From assembly GCF_029714425.1 (NCBI RefSeq), contig NZ_CP121668.1:2501501-2565500 (forward strand): a stretch of 64,000 nucleotides of DNA, written 5' to 3'. Each line of letters starts with the position of its first letter. Position 1 is the stretch's first letter. This stretch comes from Bradyrhizobium sp. CB2312 (GTDB taxonomy: Bacteria; Pseudomonadota; Alphaproteobacteria; Rhizobiales; Xanthobacteraceae). Both the position numbers and the translations under genes were made by a program. The notes beneath the pieces were generated by a model. The model saw only the letters and a list, made by a program, of their open reading frames with translations, ran no database searches and was not told the DNA's origin. Of the stretch, positions 6,847 to 15,162 are shown one piece after another.

Positions 6847-9525
6847 TCAGCTCGCGGCAGCTGCGATCTTGTGCCCCGGACTGACATGACCGTGGCTGGT
6901 CTCGTCGCCGCGACTGACCTCCGGCGGAAGCCCGGCAAAGCGCCGCAGCGCTTCGGCCATCTGTACCCGGCCCTGCACGCCAGTGATCACCACGTCGACC
7001 ATCGCAAAGGACGAGTGGAAATGGCCGCGTGCCTTCAGCTGTTCGACGGGGACGCCGGCAGCCTGCATCGCCTCGGCATAGGCGATGCCCTCGTCGCGCA
7101 GCGGATCGAACTCGCAGGTGACGACGAAGGCCGGCGGCAGCCTTTCGACCTTGCCACGCAGCGGCGAGACGCGCGGATCGGTGCGGTCGGCCGGTGAGCA
7201 GTAGAGGTCCCAGAACCAGTACATCAGCGAGCGCGTCAGGAAATAGCCGATCGCATTGTCGTTGTAGGACGGACGATCGAAGGTGCAGTCCGTCACCGGA
7301 CACACCAGCAATTGACCGGCGATCTCAGGCCCGCCGCGGTCGCGCGCGAGCTGGCAGGTGACGGCGGCGATGTTGCCGCCGGCGCTCCAGCCCGCGACCA
7401 GCACCGGCCCCGGTCTGCCGCCGAACTCGGTGGCGTGCTCGGCGATCCAGCGCGCCGCCGCATAGCCGTCCTCGGCGGCGGCCGGGAAACGATGCTCCGG
7501 CGCGTGGCGATAGCCGACGCTGACGAACATCATGCCGGTCCGCCGCACCATGTCGCGGCAGAACGGCTCGTCCGACTGTTCGTCTCCGAGCACCCAGCCG
7601 CCGCCGTGGAAATAGACCACGACCTGATGCGGTCCCGGCGTCGCCGGCTTGTAGGCGCGGTAAGGCAGCGGGCCGTCGGCGCCGGGCAGGGTGCCGTCGA
7701 CGATCTCGCCGATCGGCCGTCCCGCAGGCCGGCCCTTGTTGAATTCGTTGACGAAGGCGCGCGCGCCGAACGCGCCCATCGACTCGATCGGCGGCAGGTT
7801 GAGCGACGTGAGCAGGTTCATGACCAGCCGCACATCGGGCTGCAGGCGCACGACTTCGCCGTCATTGCACTGCTCGGTGCCGTTCGCGCCGGTGAGCCTG
7901 AAGCCGAGCATGCCGCGGCCGACGACCTCGTCGCAGATGCTGCGATAGGGACCAACGCCGCCGGTATAGGGCATCAGGCCCGGCACGTTGGCGCCCGTGT
8001 ACCAGGTGTTGGCGAGCCGGTGCAGCGTCAGCATCGAGCAGTCGGCCATGTGCCGGCCCCAGCCGGCCTGCGCCGTCTCGGTCGGCTCCATCGTGTTGAA
8101 GCCGGCGTCGCGCAGAGCAGCGAGACGATCCACGACCCAGTCGACATGCTGCTCGATCGACACCGCCATGTTCGAGAGCACCGACGGGCTGCCGGGCCCG
8201 GTGATCATGAAGAAGTTCGGGAAGCCTTCGACCGTGAGCCCGAGATAAGTCTGTGGACCCTGTGCCCAGACGTCGGTGAGCGACTTGCCGCCGCGTCCGG
8301 TGATCGGGTGCACGGCACGGATCGCGCCGGTCATGGCGTCGAAGCCGGTCGCGAACACGATGACGTCGACATCGACATTGCGCTTGGCCGTGGTGATCCC
8401 GGTTGCGGTGATCGCCTTGATCGGCTCTTCGCGCAGATTGACCAGCGTGACGTTCGGCCGGTTGTAGGTCGCGTAATAATTGGTGTCGAGGCACGGACGC
8501 TTGGCGCCGAAGGGATGATCGTGCGGCGTCAGAGCCGCGGCCGTCTCGGGGTCCTTGACGGCAGCGCGGATCTTCTCCCGGATCAGGTCCTGGACGATCT
8601 TGTTGCCGTCGACGTCAACGGCCTGATCGGCCCAAAGCTGCGTCAGGATGTGGACGAGGTCGCCGGCCGCCCAGGCGCGCTCGAACCGCTCGCGACGCTC
8701 GGCATCACTCAATTGCCAGCTCACCACCGTCTGCTGCGGATAGGGCACGCCGGCCATCGACTGACGCGCCTGCTCGCGATAGGCCGCGCGGTCGCTTTCA
8801 AAGAAAGTCCTGCGATCTTCCGGCGCCGGACCGTTACCCGCGGGCAGCGCAAAATTCGGCGTGCGCTGGAATACGGTGAGATGCGCGGCCTGCTCGGCGA
8901 TCAACGGGATCGATTGAATCGCCGACGATCCCGTGCCGATCACCGCGACGCGCTTGCCGGCGAGATCGACGCCATCGTGCGGCCAGCGCCCGGTGAAATA
9001 GACCTTGCCCTCGAAATCCTTGACGCCGTCGATCTCCGGCGGCTTCGGCGTGGAGAGGCAGCCGGTGGCCATGATGTAGTGGCGGCAGGAGACCGGCGCG
9101 CCGTTGTCGGTCGTGAGCTGCCAACGCTTGGCCGCCTCGTCCCATCTGGCTTCGGTGACCTTGGTCTTGAAGCGGATGTCGCGCCTGAGGTCGTAGCGGT
9201 CGGCGACGAAGCCGAGATAGCGCAGGATCTCGGGCTGCGTCGCGTATTTCTCCGACCAGGTCCAGGCACTCTCGAGTTCAGGATCGAAGGTGTAGCTGTA
9301 GTCGATGGTCTGGATATCGCAGCGCGCGCCGGGATAGCGGTTCCAGTACCAGGTGCCGCCGACGTCGCCGGCCTCTTCGAGACCGACCGTCGAGAAGCCA
9401 GCCTTGCGCAGGCGGTGGAGCAGATAGAGGCCGGCAAATCCGGCGCCGACCACGGCAACGTCGACCTCTTGGGCGGTTCCGCGCGTCGTCTCGGAGGCAC
9501 GTGTCGCAACCATTGCGTCAGGCAT
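6847..9525 (-). CDS. Fused flavin monooxygenase (Baeyer-Villiger type) and HSL-family esterase
   Basis: An 892-residue two-enzyme fusion. Residues 1 to about 540 are a class B flavoprotein monooxygenase: FAD motif GAGFAG at 27-32, second Rossmann motif GTGSSAI, and [15 protein letters not shown]. The Baeyer-Villiger fingerprint reads [12 protein letters not shown] from F171, so the usual His is Phe177. Residues about 575-892 are an alpha/beta hydrolase of the hormone-sensitive-lipase family: HGGG oxyanion motif at 640-643, GWSAG nucleophile Ser714, Asp807 in CEFDPLRDE and His837 in GHFHSS. The family logic is ketone to ester to alcohol plus acid; substrate unknown. GGAGGA precedes ATG 9525. 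Confidence 0.9.
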   Translation of the reverse strand: MPDAMVATRASETTRGTAQEVDVAVVGAGFAGLYLLHRLRKAGFSTVGLEEAGDVGGTWYWNRYPGARCDIQTIDYSYTFDPELESAWTWSEKYATQPEILRYLGFVADRYDLRRDIRFKTKVTEARWDEAAKRWQLTTDNGAPVSCRHYIMATGCLSTPKPPEIDGVKDFEGKVYFTGRWPHDGVDLAGKRVAVIGTGSSAIQSIPLIAEQAAHLTVFQRTPNFALPAGNGPAPEDRRTFFESDRAAYREQARQSMAGVPYPQQTVVSWQLSDAERRERFERAWAAGDLVHILTQLWADQAVDVDGNKIVQDLIREKIRAAVKDPETAAALTPHDHPFGAKRPCLDTNYYATYNRPNVTLVNLREEPIKAITATGITTAKRNVDVDVIVFATGFDAMTGAIRAVHPITGRGGKSLTDVWAQGPQTYLGLTVEGFPNFFMITGPGSPSVLSNMAVSIEQHVDWVVDRLAALRDAGFNTMEPTETAQAGWGRHMADCSMLTLHRLANTWYTGANVPGLMPYTGGVGPYRSICDEVVGRGMLGFRLTGANGTEQCNDGEVVRLQPDVRLVMNLLTSLNLPPIESMGAFGARAFVNEFNKGRPAGRPIGEIVDGTLPGADGPLPYRAYKPATPGPHQVVVYFHGGGWVLGDEQSDEPFCRDMVRRTGMMFVSVGYRHAPEHRFPAAAEDGYAAARWIAEHATEFGGRPGPVLVAGWSAGGNIAAVTCQLARDRGGPEIAGQLLVCPVTDCTFDRPSYNDNAIGYFLTRSLMYWFWDLYCSPADRTDPRVSPLRGKVERLPPAFVVTCEFDPLRDEGIAYAEAMQAAGVPVEQLKARGHFHSSFAMVDVVITGVQGRVQMAEALRRFAGLPPEVSRGDETSHGHVSPGHKIAAAAS

Positions 9526-9731
9526 GGCATTTCCTCCCGTGCATTTTGTTTTGCCGGCAGGCTAATCCTGCAGGCTGGGCTTGTCATCAGAGCAGGCGCA
9601 ATCTTCGGTAGTCGGTTGCGGCGCGCGACGATACACGCACCGCGATGCACAATCGCCGGGATTGTCCGGGCTAATCAGAGCACATCCTTCTGTGTATGCT
9701 TGCGGTTACACGCCACGCGTCCCAGGGCGTC

Positions 9732-9941
9732 ATGACAGAGCTGAGCGAGCGAACCAAAGCGAACATGGACGTCGTCCTGGAGGAGACGTGCCGCCAATTG
9801 CCGCATGGCGGCGATCACGACAGCCGCAAATTCATCGCCGAGCGCCTGATCGAGGCGGCGCAGGCGGGGCACTCTACGCTCGGTGAGCTCGGTATTATCG
9901 CAAGGCGCGCGCTGGCGGAGATCATCGCGAAGAGCGGTTAG
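9732..9941 (+). CDS. Small conserved hypothetical protein (69 aa)
   Basis: MTELSERTKANMDVVLEETC starts a 69-residue, mostly helical protein with a basic/hydrophobic C-terminus (GIIARRALAEIIAKSG). An in-frame ATG at 9696 would add 12 residues; neither start has a convincing ribosome-binding site. The internal KFIAERLIEAAQAGHSTLGEL pattern (two helices) is regular and coding-like. No function is known. Confidence 0.5.
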   Translation: MTELSERTKANMDVVLEETCRQLPHGGDHDSRKFIAERLIEAAQAGHSTLGELGIIARRALAEIIAKSG

Positions 9942-9997
9942 GCGCGCCGTCGCAATGGTAGCTCGGCTGCGCTTGATGTGTGCAGCTCCCTCCACAT

Positions 9998-10083
9998 CGT
10001 CATGGCCGGGCTTGTCCCGGCCATCCACGCCTTTCCCCGTTGCACGAAGAACGTGGATGCCCGGGACAAGCCCGGGCATGACG
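9998..10083. repeat. Double-palindrome intergenic element
   Basis: Two 32-nt arms, 9998-10029 and 10052-10083, are inverted copies matching at 30 of 32 positions. Each arm is itself palindromic around GGGCTTGTCCC. This type (GTCATGGCCGGGCTTGTCCC...) is abundant in Bradyrhizobium intergenic DNA. Confidence 0.8.
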
Positions 10084-10182
10084 GCTGTTGCAAGTAGGGA
10101 GAGGCACGACTCCCGCCGAGCTTGCCTCTTCGCGCATCCCAGACGTAACCTGCAGGAACCTTTCCGCGCATCGAGATCCCTC

Positions 10183-11646
10183 ATGATGCGGTCCCTGCTT
10201 GCGCTCATTGCGACGTCCGCGTTCCTTTGCTGTGCCGGCTTCGCCGTCGCCCAGCCGGTCGGACAGTTCCCCTTTGCGCTGACGCGCGAGGGGCAGATGC
10301 TGGGCGCCGTCGAGGGCGAGGTGGCCTCGTTCAAGGGGCTGGCCTATGCGGCGGCGCCGGTCGGTGCGTTGCGCTGGCGGCCGCCGCAGGCAACGGCCGA
10401 AAGCTCGGAGATGCGCACCGTCTACGATTACGGTGCACCGTGCCTTCAGCCAGCGCTGCCAGGCGCGAGCGAGGATTGCCTGACGCTGAACGTGTTCCGT
10501 CCCTTCGGGGTCGACGGTCCGCTGCCGCTGATGGTCTTCATCCATGGCGGCGGTTTCGTCTCGGGCACGGCGAACGATCCGCTGTTCGACGGCGCCAAGC
10601 TCGCGCAGGCGGGCCTCATCGTGGTCACCGTGAATTATCGCCTCGGCGCGCTCGGCTGGCTTAGCCATCCCGAATCGTCGGACGGCGGCTCCGGCAATTA
10701 CGGGCTGATGGATCAGATCGCGGCGCTGCACTGGGTTCACGACAACATCGCGGCTTTTGGCGGCGATCCCGGCAATGTCACTCTGTTCGGCAGCGACGCA
10801 GGCGCGACCTCGATCGCGCTGTTGATGCTGTCCGCGCCATTGCGCGGCCTGTTTCAGAAAGCCATCCTGCAATCGGTGCCGGGCCGTAGCCGCTTGCGCT
10901 CGGCTCAGGAGGCCGAAGCCGTGGGCCGGCAGTTCGCGGCGGCGCTGGGGTCGCAGACTGATTTGCGCGCGGCCGAGCCGCGGCGCCTGGTTGCCGCCCA
11001 AAAACATCTGCTGGAAAAATCGCCGCACGGCTTTGCGCCATTCATCGATGGAGCTCTGGTGACCGGAGAAATTGCCGAGGGCTTTGCGGCCGGCCATGAA
11101 AGCCGCATCCCCCTGATCATCGGCTCGAACGACGACGAGGCGGGCCTCGATACAGACCTCGACATCAAGGAGGTGCTCGCAGCGTCAGGCGCCACGAGCG
11201 AGGAGCTGCGCAATTTTTATCCCGATCTCGCCAAGCCTTCAGACCTTGCGGCGAGGTTCTACACCGACAAGGTCTTCTCCGAGCCGGTGCGGCTGTTGGC
11301 CCGCCTGCATGCCGCAAACGGTGCGCCGACGTTTCGTTATCGTTTTGCTTATGTGCCGGAAGCGCGGCTTGCAAATCCCGACGGTGGTCACGGGCGGGAG
11401 TTGCAGTTCATCTTCGGCGTGGAGGGTGTGCCCGGTGCAGGCATCTTCTCGCGCCGCGACCGCGAGGTCGCAAGCCGCATGCGCAGCTACTGGGTCAACT
11501 TCGTGAGGGGCGGCGACCCCAACGGTCCCGACCTGCCGCGCTGGGACGCGGCCGCAGACCGCGATCGCCTGCTGCTGATCACGAACGACCACATCGCGAG
11601 CGGAGACGATCCCTTGTCGGAGCGTCTCGACCGGCTCGCGCGCTAG
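10183..11646 (+). CDS. Type-B carboxylesterase-like secreted protein with Asp at the nucleophile
   Basis: A 487-residue carboxylesterase/lipase-family protein. ATG 10183 (or 10186) starts a Sec signal peptide, MMRSLLALIATSAFLCC, with probable cleavage near AVAQ. Family segments are FKGLAYAAAPVGALRWRPPQ, SEDCLTLNVF, FIHGGGFVSG and NYRLGALGWL. The acid (Glu319 in NDDEAG) and His403 (GGHGREL) are present. The nucleophile elbow, normally GESAGA, reads GSDAGA with Asp205 in the Ser place. It may therefore be inactive, a binder, or use a shifted Ser204. No partner genes adjoin it. Confidence 0.85.
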   Translation: MMRSLLALIATSAFLCCAGFAVAQPVGQFPFALTREGQMLGAVEGEVASFKGLAYAAAPVGALRWRPPQATAESSEMRTVYDYGAPCLQPALPGASEDCLTLNVFRPFGVDGPLPLMVFIHGGGFVSGTANDPLFDGAKLAQAGLIVVTVNYRLGALGWLSHPESSDGGSGNYGLMDQIAALHWVHDNIAAFGGDPGNVTLFGSDAGATSIALLMLSAPLRGLFQKAILQSVPGRSRLRSAQEAEAVGRQFAAALGSQTDLRAAEPRRLVAAQKHLLEKSPHGFAPFIDGALVTGEIAEGFAAGHESRIPLIIGSNDDEAGLDTDLDIKEVLAASGATSEELRNFYPDLAKPSDLAARFYTDKVFSEPVRLLARLHAANGAPTFRYRFAYVPEARLANPDGGHGRELQFIFGVEGVPGAGIFSRRDREVASRMRSYWVNFVRGGDPNGPDLPRWDAAADRDRLLLITNDHIASGDDPLSERLDRLAR

Positions 11647-11662
11647 GCGGGATGAGTTGGAT

Positions 11663-11842
11663 CTAGGCCGCGAGCTCGACGCACGGCGCCGGGCTCAGCC
11701 GGTCTTCCTCCAGATAGTCCACCGCACCGTCCTTCTCGACGGCATAGAACTGCTGGCCTTCCCGCGACTTGAAGGCGGCGCGAACGACGCCGCGGCGGCC
11801 CTTGTCACTGTTGACGACGTCCCCCAGCGCAAACTTCCTCAT
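11663..11842 (-). CDS. Small hypothetical protein (59 aa), SH3-like pattern
   Basis: ATG 11842 is preferred over the 11902 frame start because GGGACGTGAG precedes it and MRKFALGDVVNSDKGRRGVV is a natural N-terminus. The product is a short beta-rich protein (GDVV, RGVVRAAF, QQFYAVEKDG, DYLEEDRL) reminiscent of small SH3-like barrels. It is convergent with the carboxylesterase gene. Function unknown. Confidence 0.6.
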   Translation of the reverse strand: MRKFALGDVVNSDKGRRGVVRAAFKSREGQQFYAVEKDGAVDYLEEDRLSPAPCVELAA

Positions 11843-12002
11843 CTCACGTCCCTGGCAATCGGCCGACTCCTTCGGCCACACGTCAGGGACTTTGGGCGGC
11901 AAATCGTTAACGACTTGCTAACCATGCCGGTTTGCCTATGCTCGCCGCCGATCGCGCGGGCAGCTCGCACGCGCATGTTGTCTTCGAGCCGGGCCTTTAC
12001 CC

Positions 12003-12800
12003 ATGACGCGATTTCCAACCCTGTTTCTGTCTCACGGCGGCGGCCCCTGGCCGTTCATGGAGGACAGACGGGTGCAATATGCGAAGACCGCCGAGGCGTT
12101 CGGCCGGCTGCCGCAGCTTCTTCCCGAAAGGCCCAAGGCCGTGCTCGTCATCACCGGCCATTGGGAGGCCGACGCCTTCACGGTGTCGACCTCGGCGCAT
12201 CCGCCGATGGTGTACGACTATTACGGTTTCCCCGAGCATACCTATCACCTCAAATATCCGGCGCCGGGCAAGCCCGAGCTTGCAGCCAGGGTGGGGGCGC
12301 TGCTCAAGCATGCGGGTCTCGATTGTCGGGAGGATCCCAACCAGGGTTTTGACCACGGCACCTTCGTGCCGCTCGGGCTGATGTATCCGAACGCCGACAT
12401 GCCGATCGTGCTGCTGTCGCTGAGATCGACTTACGATGCGGCCGAGCACATCAAGGTCGGGCAGGCGATCGCCTCGCTCCGCGACGAGGGCATTCTGATC
12501 GTCGGCAGCGGGCTCACCTATCACAACATGCGCGGCTTCGGCCGCGCGGAGTCCAAGCCCGTCTCGTATGATTTCGAGGCCTATCTGAACGAGGCGATCA
12601 GCAACCCCGATGCGGCGCGCCGCAACGCGATGCTGATCGACTGGGAGAGCGCACCGAGCGCGCGCCTTGCGCATCCCCGCGAAGACCATCTCCTGCCGCT
12701 GATGGTGGCCGCCGGCGCCGCCGGCAGCGATGTCGGCAAGCGCGTCTTCGTCGACGAGGTCGCGAACGTCGCGATGGCGTCGTATGTGTTCGGCGGCTGA
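12003..12800 (+). CDS. DODA/LigB-type extradiol ring-cleavage dioxygenase
   Basis: A 265-residue member of the LigB superfamily class that includes plant DOPA 4,5-dioxygenase and E. coli YgiD. Metal-ligand candidates are His11 (LSHGGGPW), His53 (ITGHWEAD) and the later SGLTYHNMRGF histidine; GFDHGTFVPL is the family's active-site segment. Family members cleave catechol-type rings next to the diol using Fe(II) or Zn. The substrate is not known. It starts at ATG 12003 after a 100-nt gap and stands alone. Confidence 0.9.
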   Translation: MTRFPTLFLSHGGGPWPFMEDRRVQYAKTAEAFGRLPQLLPERPKAVLVITGHWEADAFTVSTSAHPPMVYDYYGFPEHTYHLKYPAPGKPELAARVGALLKHAGLDCREDPNQGFDHGTFVPLGLMYPNADMPIVLLSLRSTYDAAEHIKVGQAIASLRDEGILIVGSGLTYHNMRGFGRAESKPVSYDFEAYLNEAISNPDAARRNAMLIDWESAPSARLAHPREDHLLPLMVAAGAAGSDVGKRVFVDEVANVAMASYVFGG

Positions 12801-12895
12801 TCTCGCTTGCCAGCGCCGCGATCAGGCGGCAGCTGTGGCGTCCGAGGCACAGTTCCCCAACAACTGGCTTCCAATCGGGAGGCCTGTCGATTTTG

Positions 12896-12946
12896 TCTAG
12901 ACGGGCAGTGCTAGTGCCGGCTTACTCTTGATTGCCCGAGTCTAGA
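12896..12946. repeat. Inverted repeat at the edge of the lower-GC segment
   Basis: TCTAGACGGGCA (12896-12907) is inverted as TGCCCGAGTCTAGA (12933-12946), with a 2-nt bulge. It lies upstream of the phosphorylase gene and could be a hairpin or an operator. A partial match, CTAGACTCGAGG, recurs at about 13775. Confidence 0.45.
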
Positions 12947-13033
12947 GACACTTCGGTTTCAGGATTATCGACGCCTCTGATGACGCTGCATGTCACGGTC
13001 AACGACGCTCAGGCTGGCGCCCCCCGCTGTGAC

Positions 13034-13750
13034 ATGAAGGCGGTCATCGCCGTAGTTGGACTTGCGATCGAAGCCAGAATAGCCGGCGCGCCAGCGATGA
13101 TTGCTGATGGTGACCGGACCGCCTTTTACTTGCGTGACGCTATCAGACATGGCGCGCGCGGCATCATAAGTTTTGGGGTATGCGGCGGGCTAGATCCGAA
13201 GCTCCGACCAGGTCATATCGTCATCGCCTCGTCGGTATTTGCCGCGAAAGATGAAGCTTATCCAGCTGACGTCCCCTGGGCCGAGGAGCTCCTTCGGATG
13301 ATCCCGGGTGCCAGCTATTCCGCAATAGCTGGAGTCGCTTCCCCGATGACGAGTCTTGAAGAGAGGCGGGACTTCCATGGCATCACCGGGGCGGTCGCCG
13401 TTGATATGGAGTCGCAGACCGTCGCTCGAATTGCTTCCGAACTCAGAATTCCCTTTGCCGTCTGTCGTGTTGTTCTAAACCCTGCGCATCGAAAGCTTCC
13501 GAGGGCAGCGCTCATAGATATCGGGCCCGCGGGTAAGGCTGAACTGCGCAAGATTGGACGTTCGCTTGTTCAAGACCCGGGGCAACTCCCTGGTCTTAGC
13601 CGGCTCGCCGTTGACTCTGTCATCGCGGTGATGGCCTTGCACAGCGCCAAGCAACGGATCGGAACTCACTTTGGTTTTCCGCACCTCTGTTCACGAAACC
13701 CAGTTCCCATTCCGACGCGTGCACTTGAAACGATAGCCACACGCGCCTGA
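13034..13750 (+). CDS. HpnG-like nucleoside phosphorylase
   Basis: A 238-residue member of the purine nucleoside phosphorylase superfamily, closest in pattern to hopanoid-associated phosphorylase HpnG, which releases adenine from adenosylhopane. Seen: N-terminal VVGLAIEARIAG, ISFGVCGGLDPKLRPGHIV, and VDMESQTVARIA with the ribose-binding Glu. The segment that usually reads SDPAHR is LNPAHR, so the base-binding Asp is Asn. ATG 13034 gives the family N-terminus; a TTG frame opens at 12932. GC is visibly lower than in flanking genes, and no other hpn gene is near. A divergent or recently acquired copy is likely. Confidence 0.75.
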   Translation: MKAVIAVVGLAIEARIAGAPAMIADGDRTAFYLRDAIRHGARGIISFGVCGGLDPKLRPGHIVIASSVFAAKDEAYPADVPWAEELLRMIPGASYSAIAGVASPMTSLEERRDFHGITGAVAVDMESQTVARIASELRIPFAVCRVVLNPAHRKLPRAALIDIGPAGKAELRKIGRSLVQDPGQLPGLSRLAVDSVIAVMALHSAKQRIGTHFGFPHLCSRNPVPIPTRALETIATRA

Positions 13751-13774
13751 TCCTGCAGTAGCGCGCTCCCGATC

Positions 13775-14455
13775 CTAGACTCGAGGCTTGTCCAGGTCCG
13801 AGGTGTTTGAATCTGCACGCCGGCGCAGGAAGACGTTACTCACCGAAAGAGCTGGCGCGGCCAAAATATCCGCCAACGCATTCCAGGAAAACGTTGGCCG
13901 AGGCGCGCCCGCATGGCACGAAGTCTGCTCGGCCGCTCGTCCGATGCAGCCTCGTCGTCTCATAAATCGCCAGGCGAGCGGGTTCCAGTCGCGCCAGACC
14001 TGCTCGGCCCTTTGGGATAGCAAGCCAGAGACGATTTCCGGCGCAGGTCCGAAGACCTCAGGCAGTTTGCTCGACAAATTGTTGTCCGACAGAACGTCCC
14101 ATCTCGAAAATCCGCCCATGATCGGAGATGAAATGGCGAACACCACGCGACCAATCCGCGCCTCCCGTGTCGGGAAAGAACACATTGGGCAAGGTTCGAC
14201 GATTGAATACAAAGTGCAATCCGGCAAACGCTTTTGTCCTAGAATCTTCTGCGCCTCTGAAAGAGCCACGAGTTCCGCGTGTCGGGTCACGTCGCATTCC
14301 GATGAGACGTGGTTGGTCGCTTCTGCGATGACCTGTCCTCGAGACGCGATTACGGCGCCGAATGGCAGCTCTCCTTGCTTCACCCCTTGCCGAGCGAGTT
14401 CGAGGCATCTTTCCATCATTCGCAAATCTTGGACGTCAGCTTCTGATCTAGTCAT
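13775..14455 (-). CDS. Zinc-dependent nucleoside/cytosine deaminase
   Basis: A 226-residue protein. Residues about 10-155 form the CMP/dCMP-deaminase fold: His59-Ala-Glu61 and Pro-Cys89-Pro-Met-Cys92 supply the zinc ligands and the catalytic Glu. Family members deaminate guanine, cytosine or tRNA adenosine; the substrate here is open. A C-terminal extension of about 65 residues (from RRRGCIGRAAEQ) has no family counterpart that I recognise. GAGGGGGCG precedes ATG 14455. It is convergent with the phosphorylase gene, shares its lower GC, and may be under the FixK/FNR-like box at 14622. Confidence 0.8.
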   Translation of the reverse strand: MTRSEADVQDLRMMERCLELARQGVKQGELPFGAVIASRGQVIAEATNHVSSECDVTRHAELVALSEAQKILGQKRLPDCTLYSIVEPCPMCSFPTREARIGRVVFAISSPIMGGFSRWDVLSDNNLSSKLPEVFGPAPEIVSGLLSQRAEQVWRDWNPLAWRFMRRRGCIGRAAEQTSCHAGAPRPTFSWNALADILAAPALSVSNVFLRRRADSNTSDLDKPRV

Positions 14456-14621
14456 AGGCGCCCCCTCGGGAACGCGAGATCGGTGTTGATAATGCGTCTG
14501 TCGCCGCCACTTCATATTACGGCGGCGTCGTAGCGACGAAGAATCTTCCGGCGCCGCTACGGAGGCGGCTCCAGCGGCCTGGCATATTGGCAATTAAGCA
14601 GCGGGCTACAAACAGTCTGAC

Positions 14622-14635
14622 TTGATCTGGATCAA
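14622..14635. promoter_or_regulatory. FixK/FNR-type box
   Basis: TTGATCTGGATCAA is a perfect FNR/FixK dyad (TTGAT-N4-ATCAA). On the minus strand a TTAATT at 14592-14597 would serve as a -10, putting the box near -43 of a start at about 14585, upstream of the deaminase. No gene lies close on the plus strand. The rest of 14456-14767 shows no gene. Confidence 0.6.
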
Positions 14636-14767
14636 GGACCGTTACTTTTCAGGTACCGCACGGACCACACGATGATTGATTGTCTATGTCGGCTCCGGGG
14701 TCCCGCGAAAACAGACATCCCGGCTTTTATGGGTACACGCGCCAATCCGCTCTACGCAGCTTCAACC

Positions 14768-15028
14768 TCACCCGTACTTCAGCTTCATGAACAGGATGCC
14801 GCCGGCGAGCAGCATGGTGACGGCGTTCGAGGCGATCAGCGGGCCGTCGCCGCTGAGCAGGCCGTAGATGAGCCAAAGCGCGAGGCCCAGCACCATGACC
14901 AGGAACATGCCGAGCGAGATGTCGCCGGTGGAGCGGGTCTTCCACACCTTGATGGCCTGCGGCGCATAGGCCACGGTGGTGCAGGTGGCGGCGGCAAAGC
15001 CGATCAGCTTGATCACGAATGGTTCCAT
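14768..15028 (-). CDS. SemiSWEET sugar transporter
   Basis: An 86-residue protein with three transmembrane helices and a PQ-loop: IGFAAATCTTVAYAPQAIKV, then LGMFLVMVLGLALWLIYGLL and LIASNAVTMLLAGGILF. The length and the PQ motif at the end of the first helix match bacterial SemiSWEETs, which work as dimers moving small sugars such as sucrose down a gradient. It lies next to the glycogen genes, which may be coincidental. Confidence 0.88.
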   Translation of the reverse strand: MEPFVIKLIGFAAATCTTVAYAPQAIKVWKTRSTGDISLGMFLVMVLGLALWLIYGLLSGDGPLIASNAVTMLLAGGILFMKLKYG

Positions 15029-15063
15029 GCGCGCTCTATAGCATGGATTCGACGAAGGCCACG

Positions 15064-15162
15064 CCTAGAGCTTCGCTCCGATGAAATCGGAACGAAGCTC
15101 CAGATTCTAGTTTTGACGCGTTTTCTTGACGCGAACCGGTACCCACTTCGCTTGAAAACGCT
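15064..15162. repeat. Bradyrhizobium intergenic repeat with hairpin
   Basis: GAGCTTCG at 15068-15075 pairs with CGAAGCTC at 15093-15100 around an inner CCGATGAAATCGG. It is followed by GACGCG-TTTTCTT-GACGCG and a TCGCTTGAAAACGCT end. It abuts the glgA stop codon (15161-15163) and could double as its terminator. Confidence 0.7.

Noticed and set aside
7312..9735. 807-codon plus-strand frame opposite the monooxygenase-esterase gene
   Set aside because: Composition (Arg/Asp/His/Gly-rich, no domain) is typical of an antisense shadow; the minus-strand protein has full catalytic motifs.
13774..13787. Third copy of the TCTAGAC motif as a mobile-element end
   Set aside because: The match (CTAGACTCGAGG) is short, lies over a stop codon, and shows no target duplication.
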